Source: Mariprofundus aestuarium (GTDB lineage Bacteria > Pseudomonadota > Zetaproteobacteria > Mariprofundales > Mariprofundaceae). Taken from it: a stretch of 64,000 bases of DNA. Under the pieces are notes generated by a model. The model ran no database searches, was not told where the DNA came from, and worked only from the letters and a program-made list of their open reading frames with translations. Both the position numbers and the translations under genes were made by a program. Each line of letters begins with the position of its first letter. Position 1 is the stretch's first letter. Positions 54,332 to 63,469 of the stretch are shown here, piece after piece. The DNA is taken from contig NZ_CP018799.1 in NCBI RefSeq assembly GCF_002795805.1, positions 1,419,001 through 1,483,000 on the forward strand, read 5' to 3'.

Positions 54332-57300
54332 TTACCCCTTGTGGTATTCCTGAATACTTTTTACTTCTGTTACATCTGAATGGCCGGCAATGGCTTCTGC
54401 AGCAGCAAGGCCACCAGCCAATGTTGTGAAATAGGCGATACCACGCTCCAGCGTTGCCTGACGAATCGATTTAGAATCCTTGATCGTCTGCAGACCTTCT
54501 GTGGTGTTAACTATCAGATTCACCTCATCGTTAAGCAGGCGATCCACGATATGCGGACGCACACCATCGGTCACCTTGGCGACCTGCTCCACTGCAATCC
54601 CTGCGTCACTAAGTACTTGATAGGTGCCGCTGGTTGCCAACAGTTCGAAGCCTGCCTCAACAAGTAATTTACCCAACTTCACAGCTCCTCCCTTATCGGC
54701 ATCACGCACCGAAACAAAGGCCCGACCGGACTCAGGCAGGCGAAGCCCACCACCCAACTGAGCCTTTGAGAAGGCTGCTGCGAAGGTTGTAGCAATACCC
54801 ATAACCTCACCTGTCGATTTCATCTCGGGGCTCAGCAGCGGATCAACACCGCGGAACTTCACAAATGGGAACACTGCCTCTTTTACCGAACGGAATGTGG
54901 TTGGCTGTGGGATTTCATCAATACCGAGATCATCCAGCGACTGCCCTGACATGATACGTGCCGCAATCTTGGCCAGCGGCTTGCCGGTCGCCTTGGATAC
55001 AAAAGGCACGGTACGTGATGCGCGCGGATTGACTTCCAGCACATAGATCGTATCGCCCTGAATAGCGAACTGGATATTCAGCAGGCCTTTCACATTCAGT
55101 GCCAGACCAAGCATTTCAGTCTGACGACGAACTTCGGCAATAATATCTTCAGCAATGGTATGCGGTGGCAGGCAGCAGGCCGAATCACCTGAATGAACGC
55201 CAGCCTCCTCAATATGTTCCATGATGCCGCCAATCACGACACGCTTGCCATCAGCGAGCGCATCAACATCCAGTTCAATGGCAGCGTTCAGGAAGCGGTC
55301 CAAAAGCACCGGATGATCCGGAGATGCCTGCACCGCCTCACTCATATAACGGAGCAGCCCCTTCTGATCATGAACAATCTGCATCGCACGGCCACCGAGA
55401 ACATAAGATGGACGCACCACAACCGGATAACCGATTTCAGCAGCAACCTCAATCGCCTCTTCAGTGGAACGGGCCGTACCGTTCTCAGGCTGTTTAAGCC
55501 CCAGATCTTGCAGCAGTTTCTGGAAGCGTTCACGATCCTCTGCCAGATCGATCATATCTGGACTGGTGCCGATAATCGGAACACCGGCAGCCTCAAGCGA
55601 CTCAGCCAGTTTCAGAGGCGTCTGGCCACCATACTGGACGATCACACCATCAGGTTTCTCAACATCAACAATGGCCATCACATCTTCGTAGGTCACCGGC
55701 TCAAAATAAAGGCGGTCGGAGGTGTCGTAATCGGTGGAAACGGTTTCAGGGTTACAGTTGACCATGATCGTTTCAAATCCGTCTTCCGACAGAGCGAATG
55801 CAGCATGTACGCAGCAGTAGTCAAATTCAATACCCTGACCGATGCGGTTGGGGCCACCACCAAGCACCATGATCTTCTTCTTGTTACTCGGGCGCGCTTC
55901 ACACTCATCTTCATAGGTGGAGTAGAGGTAAGGGGTATGCGCTTCAAACTCGGCAGCACAGGTATCCACACGTTTAAACACAGGATTCACACCGGCTGCC
56001 TGACGAGCTTTGCGCACAGTCAGCTCATCACTGGCCAGCAGCTGTGCCAGGCGCATATCTGAAATGCCTTCACGCTTAGCTTCAAGCCACTGCTCTCGCG
56101 TCAACCCGCCCACATCTCGGCCACAAAGGTTTTTTTCAAGCAGGATTACAGCTGTGATCTCACGGATAAACCACGGATCGATATGCGTCACATCAAACAC
56201 CCGCTCTTCAGTCCAGCCAGCGCGCAGCGCCTCACCGATCCACCAGAGGCGCTCAGCCCTGGGAACAGCAAGTTTATCCTGCAAGAATCGATCCTCATCG
56301 ACATCATCAGGTATGTTGTAATCGAAGCCACAGGAGCCGGTTTCAAGGCCGCGCATCGCTTTACCCAGCGACTCAGTGAAGGAACGACCAATGGCCATCA
56401 CCTCACCCACAGACTTCATCTGCGTTGTCAGGCGTGTATCGGCACCCGGGAACTTTTCAAACGCAAAGCGTGGCAGCTTGGTGACCACGTAATCGATGGT
56501 CGGCTCAAAGGCCGCCCACGTTTCACCGGTAATATCATTGCGAATCTCATCCAGCGTGTAGCCAACGGCCAGCTTGGCCGCAATCTTGGCAATCGGGAAG
56601 CCGGTCGCCTTGGAAGCAAGGGCTGAGGAGCGGGAAACGCGAGGATTCATCTCAATTACAATCAGCCGGCCATCTTTTGGATTCACCGCGAACTGTACAT
56701 TGGAGCCGCCCGTTTCAACGCCGATCTCACGCAGAATGGCAATCGAAGCATCACGCATCTTCTGATACTCTTTATCCGTCAGCGTCTGGGCAGGTGCCAC
56801 GGTAATGGAGTCACCGGTATGCACACCCATGGCATCGAAGTTCTCAATCGAGCAGATGATGACGCAGTTATCAGCGTGATCGCGCATCACTTCCATCTCA
56901 TACTCTTTCCAGCCGATGATCGACTCTTCAACGAGAATCTCATCGGTAGGTGAAGCATCAAGGCCGGAAGCTGCAATCTGCTCCAGCTCTTCAGGGTTGT
57001 AGGCGATACCGCCGCCGGAACCGCCAAGCGTGAAGGATGGACGAATAATGATCGGATAACCGATCTCGGCAGCCAGTGCTCTGGTCTCCTCCATCGAGTG
57101 GGCAAAGCCACCACGCGCCATTTCCAGACCAATATGGTCCATTGCATGTTTGAACCGTTCGCGATCTTCAGCCTTGTCGATCGCATCAGGTTGGGCACCA
57201 ATCAGCTTCACATTGAACTTCTCAAGGATGCCGTGTTTATTCAGGGAAAGAGCACAGTTCAGCGCTGTCTGACCGCCCATAGTTGGCAGAATCGCATCAG

Positions 57301-57547
57301 GGCGTTCCTTCTCAATAATCTTGGCTACAACTTCCCAGGTAACCGGCTCAATGTAGGTCGCATCGGCAAACTCGGGATCGGTCATGATCGTGGCGGGATT
57401 GGAGTTTACCAGGATAACCCGGAACCCTTCTTCCTTGAGCGCCTTACAGGCTTGAACTCCAGAGTAATCAAACTCACAAGCCTGACCGATAACAATCGGA
57501 CCTGCTCCCAGAATCATGATGGATTGAATATCATTACAGCGTGGCAT
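54332..57547 (-). CDS. carB: Carbamoyl phosphate synthetase large subunit
   Basis: 1071 residues with the two homologous ATP-grasp halves: [21 protein letters not shown] at the N-terminus, [19 protein letters not shown] in the second half, and a C-terminal allosteric domain ([17 protein letters not shown]). It makes carbamoyl phosphate for pyrimidines and arginine. The ATG at 57547 is supported by AGGAG; a GTG at 57589 is not. carA is not directly upstream, which is unusual. A 9-bp hairpin with a short U run lies about 50 bases before the start. Confidence 0.97.
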   Translation of the reverse strand: MPRCNDIQSIMILGAGPIVIGQACEFDYSGVQACKALKEEGFRVILVNSNPATIMTDPEFADATYIEPVTWEVVAKIIEKERPDAILPTMGGQTALNCALSLNKHGILEKFNVKLIGAQPDAIDKAEDRERFKHAMDHIGLEMARGGFAHSMEETRALAAEIGYPIIIRPSFTLGGSGGGIAYNPEELEQIAASGLDASPTDEILVEESIIGWKEYEMEVMRDHADNCVIICSIENFDAMGVHTGDSITVAPAQTLTDKEYQKMRDASIAILREIGVETGGSNVQFAVNPKDGRLIVIEMNPRVSRSSALASKATGFPIAKIAAKLAVGYTLDEIRNDITGETWAAFEPTIDYVVTKLPRFAFEKFPGADTRLTTQMKSVGEVMAIGRSFTESLGKAMRGLETGSCGFDYNIPDDVDEDRFLQDKLAVPRAERLWWIGEALRAGWTEERVFDVTHIDPWFIREITAVILLEKNLCGRDVGGLTREQWLEAKREGISDMRLAQLLASDELTVRKARQAAGVNPVFKRVDTCAAEFEAHTPYLYSTYEDECEARPSNKKKIMVLGGGPNRIGQGIEFDYCCVHAAFALSEDGFETIMVNCNPETVSTDYDTSDRLYFEPVTYEDVMAIVDVEKPDGVIVQYGGQTPLKLAESLEAAGVPIIGTSPDMIDLAEDRERFQKLLQDLGLKQPENGTARSTEEAIEVAAEIGYPVVVRPSYVLGGRAMQIVHDQKGLLRYMSEAVQASPDHPVLLDRFLNAAIELDVDALADGKRVVIGGIMEHIEEAGVHSGDSACCLPPHTIAEDIIAEVRRQTEMLGLALNVKGLLNIQFAIQGDTIYVLEVNPRASRTVPFVSKATGKPLAKIAARIMSGQSLDDLGIDEIPQPTTFRSVKEAVFPFVKFRGVDPLLSPEMKSTGEVMGIATTFAAAFSKAQLGGGLRLPESGRAFVSVRDADKGGAVKLGKLLVEAGFELLATSGTYQVLSDAGIAVEQVAKVTDGVRPHIVDRLLNDEVNLIVNTTEGLQTIKDSKSIRQATLERGIAYFTTLAGGLAAAEAIAGHSDVTEVKSIQEYHKG

Positions 57548-57591
57548 CGGCGTAGTTTCTCCTCGATCGGAATCTTGAATTCCAGACACAG

Positions 57592-57618
57592 AAAACGGGT
57601 AAGTTCATGACTCACCCG
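57592..57618 (-). terminator. Terminator-like hairpin in the carB leader
   Basis: Minus strand CGGGTGAGT-CATGA-ACTTACCCG forms a nine-pair stem (one G-U) followed by TTTTCTG. It lies 49 bases before carB and about 130 bases after the GGDEF-EAL stop. It could end that transcript or act as an attenuator for carB. The U run is short, so strength is doubtful. Confidence 0.5.
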
Positions 57619-57751
57619 CCAATTCGCCAACCCTAGCGCAGCATCAGCCGTCGGAAAAGGTGCAAGCTGTCTTTATGGAGCCCGTGACAGACATCTTTTT
57701 CTTAACTGCATCAGATTATTGGCAATAAGCTTACTTACCCATTGTTTCTGG

Positions 57752-59020
57752 TCAGGAGAATTGACCGCCAGCAACTGCTTCGCCGAACAGAAATCCCTGA
57801 GCAACATCACATTCATACAGCTTTAGCAGTTCGAGATCTTCAGGCGTTTCCACCCCTTCGGCCACAACTGTGAGCTCAAACTCATGGGCCAGACTGGTAA
57901 TGGCACGTACCAGCTTCTGGTTAGCCGGACTATTGTACAGCCCGATAACAAAACTACGATCGATCTTCAACTCATCTGCAGGGATATTCTTCAGGTAGGC
58001 AAGCGACGAATAGCCTGTGCCAAAATTATCTATAGATATCCTGAATCCCGCTTGATTTAGCTGGTGAAGTGTTTTTACCGCATGATTAACATGCTGCATC
58101 ACCGAGTTTTCTGTTACTTCGAAGGTAAGCGGATAGCCAGAGACTCCGTACTCATCGACCTTCTTCTGGACGGAACTGGCGAATTTCGGGTTGAGCAGGT
58201 CTCGTGTTGAGATATTCACTGACAGCCCATGTTCCACACCCTTGCGCTTCCAATCAGCGGCCTGTTTGAGGCTTGCATCCAGCATCCACTCCGTTAAATC
58301 ACAAATCAGGCCGGTGGTTTCAGCAACTGGGATAAATTTTAAAGGTGATATATTCGCACGCCCCCAGCGGGCGAGTGCTTCCACAGCAACCATTTTTTCT
58401 GATCTAATATCGATCTGGGGCTGGAAATTCAATTCAAGTGATCCTGAATGAATCGCTTTTCGCAAGGCTCCGAAAATCTGGAGGTTCTCACTAGCCTGCT
58501 GGTTCATATGGCCACTATAGTTGACTACATTCTCTTTTCTTGCCTTGGCATCTTTTACTGCGACCATGGCTCCACGCATCATCTCTTCGGGAGTCGCGCA
58601 GTTTAGCGGATAGGTAGCAATCCCCATATTCAACCCAAGAAAGATTGATTCGCCCTTCACCTTGAATGGCTCTTCAAAGCAGGTTAAAAGTTTTGCGGTT
58701 ACCGTCTGAACCAACTCTTCACTGACCGTCGGCATTAACAGCGCAAACTCATCGCTGGAGAGGTGGGCTACGGTATCTGCCCTCCTGACAATGGCCTGCA
58801 GTCGTTCTGAAAACTGAACCAGCAACTCATCACCAACATCGAATCCCAGTGCGCTATTGATATCAGAGAAGGGAAAAGGATCAATGTGAAGCAAGGCAAG
58901 CGAAGTCCTGTTTCTTTCTGCCACTCGAATCTCGTGTTTGATACGATCAATCAGAAGCACCCTATTTGGCAGACCTGTCATTTCATCATAAAAGGAGTCG
59001 CCAGCGTCGCTGCTCACCAT
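57752..59020 (-). CDS. GGDEF-EAL domain protein with degenerate motifs
   Basis: 422 residues, no membrane segment. The diguanylate-cyclase-like domain spans about 10-165 (DEMTGLPNR) but its active site reads HLSSDEFALL in place of GGDEF, so synthesis of c-di-GMP is unlikely. The EAL domain (about 180-422) keeps VEALARW, VNIS and FEVTENSV, yet the loop DDFGTGYSS reads DNFGTGYSS, losing one Asp used in metal and loop-6 function. It may bind c-di-GMP or have lowered phosphodiesterase activity. It follows an AAGGG ribosome site and precedes carB on the same strand. Confidence 0.9.
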   Translation of the reverse strand: MVSSDAGDSFYDEMTGLPNRVLLIDRIKHEIRVAERNRTSLALLHIDPFPFSDINSALGFDVGDELLVQFSERLQAIVRRADTVAHLSSDEFALLMPTVSEELVQTVTAKLLTCFEEPFKVKGESIFLGLNMGIATYPLNCATPEEMMRGAMVAVKDAKARKENVVNYSGHMNQQASENLQIFGALRKAIHSGSLELNFQPQIDIRSEKMVAVEALARWGRANISPLKFIPVAETTGLICDLTEWMLDASLKQAADWKRKGVEHGLSVNISTRDLLNPKFASSVQKKVDEYGVSGYPLTFEVTENSVMQHVNHAVKTLHQLNQAGFRISIDNFGTGYSSLAYLKNIPADELKIDRSFVIGLYNSPANQKLVRAITSLAHEFELTVVAEGVETPEDLELLKLYECDVAQGFLFGEAVAGGQFS

Positions 59021-59119
59021 ACACCCACCCTTAAAAGGTTATCCCGTCAGTTAATATCTATGCCTATATATCCATTATAGACGATATCGCCTTGGCTGCA
59101 AAATCGGAAGCAACAAACG

Positions 59120-59707
59120 TTAAGCGCCGCCCCAGCCTGCCCGCTCAAGATCCTCTTCATGGTCGATATCAAAACCCTTATCGAGCATGGCATAAGAGAG
59201 GTTCAAACCTCTGATGTTATCCACTGTTTCTTCAGTAACCCGCTCAGTGGACCAGCTTATATTACTGAAAACAGGCTGAGGTGAAACCAGGGCAATCAGG
59301 TCATAGCCTCCATCCTCTACCGGCCCAAGCACAACTTCATATTCGTGCAGCAGTCCGGCTGCCTCCAGCAATCGCCTTTCTTTCATATGGGGTGAATCAG
59401 TACCGAGAAACATCACCGCCTCTGCGCCATCATCAAATGCCGACAGCATCAAACGATTCATTCGGGAGCCAAGGTCACCCTCACCTTGTCTAAGGGTAGG
59501 AGCGTTAAAGCCTGAAAAAAACGAATGTCCGGGATCGTCAGCAGCAATAAAGACAGCATCAAACAGCCTGAGTGCCCGCTGAATGACAGCGGTAGCCATT
59601 TTTGAATGTAGACAGGCTGCCTCATGGGGGGAGTAGCGACCAATAAGCCTAGTCTTCACAGCCCCTGGAATAGGCGCTTTACACATAATGATAACATGCA
59701 GCCTCAT
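59120..59707 (-). CDS. DUF2064/TIGR04282 glycosyltransferase-like protein
   Basis: 195 residues, nucleotide-sugar transferase fold of the TIGR04282 type associated with arsenosugar genes: VIIMCKAPIPGAVKTRLIGR at the N-terminus, VMFLGTDSPHM, and LGPVEDGGYDLIAL. It overlaps its upstream partner gene by four bases. No arsM or radical SAM arsenosugar gene is visible in the window, so the actual substrate is open. Confidence 0.88.
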   Translation of the reverse strand: MRLHVIIMCKAPIPGAVKTRLIGRYSPHEAACLHSKMATAVIQRALRLFDAVFIAADDPGHSFFSGFNAPTLRQGEGDLGSRMNRLMLSAFDDGAEAVMFLGTDSPHMKERRLLEAAGLLHEYEVVLGPVEDGGYDLIALVSPQPVFSNISWSTERVTEETVDNIRGLNLSYAMLDKGFDIDHEEDLERAGWGGA

Positions 59708-60396
59708 CGGGCATGCCTGTACAACTCAGCCAATCTCTCCGGAGAGATGCCGATCCAATAGAGAAACCTCAGCTTCCACATCAGCAGTATCGTTTTCACA
59801 ACACCTTTCTTCTCCCAGCGGCGACTACTTGTAACCACCCGCTCTTTTAGACAGACAACTCTCCCTTGCCGCTTCAGCCGCTTTGAGAATTCGATATCCT
59901 CCATCAACGGCAATTCAGCAAATCCGCCCATCTTCTCAAACAGGGCACGGCGCACAAAAAGACACTGATCGCCGGTACTGATTTTTGAAATGCGCGAACG
60001 CAGGTTGATAAATCCCTCAATCAGACGATAAAATAAAGAGCCCCCTGATAGACGCAGATCAAAGCGCCCACCCACCACTTCAGGCGACCCAACCACCCTC
60101 TTTAATGACCTCAGACAATCAGGGTGAAAAATTGTATCTGCGTGAATAAAAATAAGAATATCGGATACGCATTCTGAAGCTCCGACATTCATCTGCCTTG
60201 CCCTTCCCTGCTCTGATGCTATCCACTTCAGGCCAGAATCCATGAGTATCAACTCACTTTCATCGCTAGATCCACCGTCGACAACAACAAGTTCATTAAA
60301 ACCTAATTCACTCAATCTTGCGATCATTCCAGGTAAAATTTTTGCCTCATTATACACGGGCACAACCGCTGCAACCGTGGCTTCATCAGCCCTCAA
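59704..60396 (-). CDS. TIGR04283-type family 2 glycosyltransferase
   Basis: About 230 residues, GT-A fold: VAAVVPVYNEAKILPGMIARL, VVVDGGSSDES, GRARQMNVGA, ILIFIHADTIFHPD, and STGDQCLFVRRALFEKMGGF. It matches the TIGR04283 class, which usually sits next to TIGR04282. The start is uncertain: TTG at 60396 or GTG at 60417, both within the end of the ATP-grasp gene. Its stop overlaps the next gene by four bases, so the pair is coupled. Confidence 0.88.
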   Translation of the reverse strand: MRADEATVAAVVPVYNEAKILPGMIARLSELGFNELVVVDGGSSDESELILMDSGLKWIASEQGRARQMNVGASECVSDILIFIHADTIFHPDCLRSLKRVVGSPEVVGGRFDLRLSGGSLFYRLIEGFINLRSRISKISTGDQCLFVRRALFEKMGGFAELPLMEDIEFSKRLKRQGRVVCLKERVVTSSRRWEKKGVVKTILLMWKLRFLYWIGISPERLAELYRHAR

Positions 60397-61453
60397 TAGA
60401 CAAAGCCACCCAACCACTGCCAGGCTCGCGAAAATTGGTCACCTGCCCACGCCAGACACGACCAGCCAGGGCGATCAGCTTTTCACCATGCATGTACAAG
60501 CGAATATCAAGCTTCATATTTTGACCTTCAACTTCCACTTGGGAAGCCGGAACAAGCTGCTGAATAATCGTCTCCCCGCTATCCAGTGATTCAAATCGTT
60601 TGCGACTCATGCCTTTACCGAGCACAACGCCTTTACCACCATGCCTTGCTGCAGGTTTAAAAACCCACTTTTTACGGTCAGTCCAAACCTTGTCCAAGTC
60701 CACCTCAGCAAACTGAAGCGTTTGCGGTGTTACTGCACGAATCCTGTCAATAGCATCAATTTCGATACACTGCTCAAGCAACCCTTCACGCCACCAGTCT
60801 ACCATGCGCGATTTATCACCGATTAGCGCGTAACTGCGTGGATGCGGATTAACGACAACCTGACCTAGTTCGTAAGCGGTGCGAACATGAGTGAGATCAG
60901 CTCCTTCCAGGTAAAAATCGGTATGCCGGTTGTAGATCGCATCTATCTTCCTTCCATCAAAATAGAGCCCATCACCGCTCAGCTGAAGATCTTCAGGGCT
61001 CACCACGACAACATGGCGACTGTCCCGCTCAAGGTGTGACGCATAAGCAAGCATCTCTGGATACATATACTGATTGGTTACATCCTCATCCATAATCGCA
61101 ATGGTCGCCCAATCAGCATGAAACATTTCAGTCAGCCGTTGCTCAAGCGACCCAGGAAGCTCAGCAATAGCAGGTTGAGGCAACCAGCGATTATCACCAA
61201 CATAGAGGCCACCAGCATTGTTATTGATTTCGATTAATTTCGGCCCGTCCGGGGTCAGGTGATAATCAAAACCCATCAACACACTAGGCCACTGGGTTTT
61301 TATCTTTGCGGTATCCGGAAGATAAGCTTCCAGCAGATCGAGATAGGTTTGGTTATCCTTCAAGCTGAACACAGTGCGCGCAAAGTCGAGCATGATATTG
61401 AAATCATGCGATGGGATAGATACGGGGGTTTCACTTGCCAGAGATATTGCCAT
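60386..61453 (-). CDS. Circularly permuted ATP-grasp-like ligase
   Basis: 355 residues. KLIEINNNAGG lies near residue 75, YALIGDKSRMVDWW near 210, and the glycine-rich WVFKPAARHGGKGVVLGKG near 265. This order, with the E-x-N metal motif before the ATP loop, is as in glutathionylspermidine synthetase-like and circularly permuted ATP-grasp proteins, not ordinary ones. A carboxylate-amine type ligation is therefore likely, but the substrates are unknown. It overlaps the glycosyltransferase gene by 11 bases and is divergent from rlmN with only 37 bases between starts. Confidence 0.78.
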   Translation of the reverse strand: MAISLASETPVSIPSHDFNIMLDFARTVFSLKDNQTYLDLLEAYLPDTAKIKTQWPSVLMGFDYHLTPDGPKLIEINNNAGGLYVGDNRWLPQPAIAELPGSLEQRLTEMFHADWATIAIMDEDVTNQYMYPEMLAYASHLERDSRHVVVVSPEDLQLSGDGLYFDGRKIDAIYNRHTDFYLEGADLTHVRTAYELGQVVVNPHPRSYALIGDKSRMVDWWREGLLEQCIEIDAIDRIRAVTPQTLQFAEVDLDKVWTDRKKWVFKPAARHGGKGVVLGKGMSRKRFESLDSGETIIQQLVPASQVEVEGQNMKLDIRLYMHGEKLIALAGRVWRGQVTNFREPGSGWVALSIEG

Positions 61454-61490
61454 TGCCCAATGCTATCTCAGAAACACGGTCTCTGTCACA

Positions 61491-62594
61491 ATGCGCCGTA
61501 TGCCTACCTCTACTTTGACAACGAACAGTAATGACAAACCGCAGTTGCCAGTCATCAGCCTCGCGGCTCTGCAGTCACTTATGAAGGACCGAGGTCAGCC
61601 CGCCTTTCGAGCCAAGCAGGTAATCGACTGGCGCAACAAAGGCGTCCTTAATCCTGATGAGATGAAAAATATCCCTAATGAACTGCGTCTTATCCTCAAT
61701 GAAGAGCTTTTGTGCCAGCCATTGCGACTGGTTCGTCGCGAGTGCTCCAGTGATGGCACACGCAAATATGTCTTTGCCCTTAATCGACCGCGCATGGCCG
61801 GAAAGATGGTTGAGAGCGTACTGATCCCCGAAGAGAGCCGGGGAACCGTCTGCATCTCGTCACAGGTAGGTTGCGTACTGGATTGCCCCTTCTGCCACAC
61901 CGGCACGCAGGCTTTCGAGGCAAACCTGACTGCGGGTGAGATCATTGCCCAGGTACTGATGATCAAGGCAGACCTGCGCAACGAACCGCTAACGGGTGAG
62001 CTACACAATGAGGTCACGCATATCGTCTACATGGGCATGGGCGAACCCTTGGCCAACGAGGCAGGGCTGCATGAGAGCCTGATCATGCTATTATCGGATG
62101 ATGGGCTGAAACTCTCACGCCGCAGAATCACCGTATCGACCTCCGGACTGGTACCCCAGATCAACCGTCTTGGCGAAACATTCAATGTTAACCTTGCCAT
62201 TTCGCTGCACTCGGCGATTGATACGCTTCGCGATGTGCTTGTGCCGATTAACAAGAAGCACCCGCTGAAACAGCTGCGCGACTGCCTGAATCGCTACTCC
62301 CTGGGCAAACAGCGACACATCACACTTGAATATGTATTACTCAAAGAGACCAATGACAGGGAGGAGGATCTCCAGGCTCTGATTGATTTCGTTAACCCGG
62401 AGCGTGAGCGCGTCAACCTCATCCAGTTCAACACCTACCCCGGTAGCCCCTACGAAGGAAGCTCAAAGGAACACATGAGCAAGTTTGCGCAACGCTTGAT
62501 TTCAAAAGGAATTCGTGCCACTGTGAGGCGCTCGCGCGGACAGGATATTATGGCTGCCTGCGGACAACTGAAGGCGGAGACCTCAGTAGAGTAA
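61491..62594 (+). CDS. rlmN: 23S rRNA and tRNA adenine-C2 methyltransferase RlmN
   Basis: About 367 residues, radical SAM enzyme methylating A2503 of 23S rRNA and A37 of some tRNAs. The CxxxCxxC cluster motif is in SQVGCVLDCPFCHTG, the conserved MGMGEPLAN and LAISLHSAID follow, and the catalytic C-terminal Cys is in MAACGQL. The start is placed at 61491 or 61500; earlier ATGs lie inside the divergent ATP-grasp gene. It is followed without gap by mtnP and then a PilF-like gene, close to the usual rlmN-pilF order. Confidence 0.95.
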   Translation: MRRMPTSTLTTNSNDKPQLPVISLAALQSLMKDRGQPAFRAKQVIDWRNKGVLNPDEMKNIPNELRLILNEELLCQPLRLVRRECSSDGTRKYVFALNRPRMAGKMVESVLIPEESRGTVCISSQVGCVLDCPFCHTGTQAFEANLTAGEIIAQVLMIKADLRNEPLTGELHNEVTHIVYMGMGEPLANEAGLHESLIMLLSDDGLKLSRRRITVSTSGLVPQINRLGETFNVNLAISLHSAIDTLRDVLVPINKKHPLKQLRDCLNRYSLGKQRHITLEYVLLKETNDREEDLQALIDFVNPERERVNLIQFNTYPGSPYEGSSKEHMSKFAQRLISKGIRATVRRSRGQDIMAACGQLKAETSVE

Positions 62595-62605
62595 TGGGAG
62601 ATCAG

Positions 62606-63469
62606 ATGCAAGCGCGCACGGGCATTATCGGCGGCAGCGGGTTATATGACATTCAGGGAATCGAGGTAATCGACACCCTTGAGATTGAAACGCCATACGG
62701 AAAGCCCTCTGATCAACTGCTTCTGGCAACTATCAACGGCCACGAGGTTGTTTTCCTCCCCCGCCATGGGCGCGACCACAGCACTCCTCCTCACAAGATT
62801 AATTATCGCGCCAATATCTATGCCATGAAACTTGCCGGTGTGAATCGTATTATCTCCATCTCTGCCGTTGGCTCACTGCGTCAGGAGATCGAACCGGGCC
62901 ACTTTGTCCTTGTCGATCAGTTTGTAGACCGCACCCATGGCAGAGAGAATACTTTTTTTGACGGCCCGATTGTTGCCCATGTCTCGATGGCCGACCCGGT
63001 CTGCTCCTGCCTGAAAAAAGAGCTATTAACCGCCTGTAGCGGTGCGTCCATCACCACTCATGCTTCGGGCAGCTACCTGGTGATGCAGGGGCCGCAATTC
63101 TCCAGCCGCGCTGAGTCAGAACTCTACCGGAACTGGGGCATGGACGTGATCGGCATGACCAACATGCCGGAAGCAAAACTCGCCCGAGAAGCCGAGATTT
63201 GCTACGCAACAGTTGCCATGAGCACTGATTACGACTGCTGGCATGAAGAGGAAGAGGATGTTTCCGTACAGTCGATTGTCGCAGTCATGCATGGCAATGT
63301 GGCTAAAGCACAGGCCATGCTGCAGTGCTTTTTCAAGGACTCTTCAGATAAACACGTCTGCAGCTGTGGCTGCTCAACTGCGCTTGAAAATGGCGTTTTT
63401 GCTGACCTTAAGAAACAGAGCGACGATGCCCTCAGGCCCATTCATGCACTGGTAGAGAGGCTTTTGTGA
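62606..63469 (+). CDS. mtnP: S-methyl-5'-thioadenosine phosphorylase
   Basis: 287 residues: RTGIIGGSGLYDI, FLPRHGRDHSTPPHKINYRAN, SAVGSLRQEIEPG and the base/ribose site GMTNMPEAKLAREAEICYA with STDYDCW. The last places it in the MTAP group acting on methylthioadenosine in methionine salvage. GGGAG five bases before ATG 62606 sets the start, 11 bases after the rlmN stop. The stop overlaps the next gene's GTG start. Confidence 0.94.
   Translation: MQARTGIIGGSGLYDIQGIEVIDTLEIETPYGKPSDQLLLATINGHEVVFLPRHGRDHSTPPHKINYRANIYAMKLAGVNRIISISAVGSLRQEIEPGHFVLVDQFVDRTHGRENTFFDGPIVAHVSMADPVCSCLKKELLTACSGASITTHASGSYLVMQGPQFSSRAESELYRNWGMDVIGMTNMPEAKLAREAEICYATVAMSTDYDCWHEEEEDVSVQSIVAVMHGNVAKAQAMLQCFFKDSSDKHVCSCGCSTALENGVFADLKKQSDDALRPIHALVERLL

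Noticed and set aside
55193-56062. 289-codon open frame on the plus strand opposite carB
   Set aside because: It lies wholly within the strongly conserved carB coding region on the other strand, shows no protein family pattern, and has no ribosome site; it is a by-product of codon use.
61374-61490. Longer N-terminus for rlmN
   Set aside because: It would lie inside the divergent ATP-grasp gene and has no RlmN-like sequence; the family begins after 61491.
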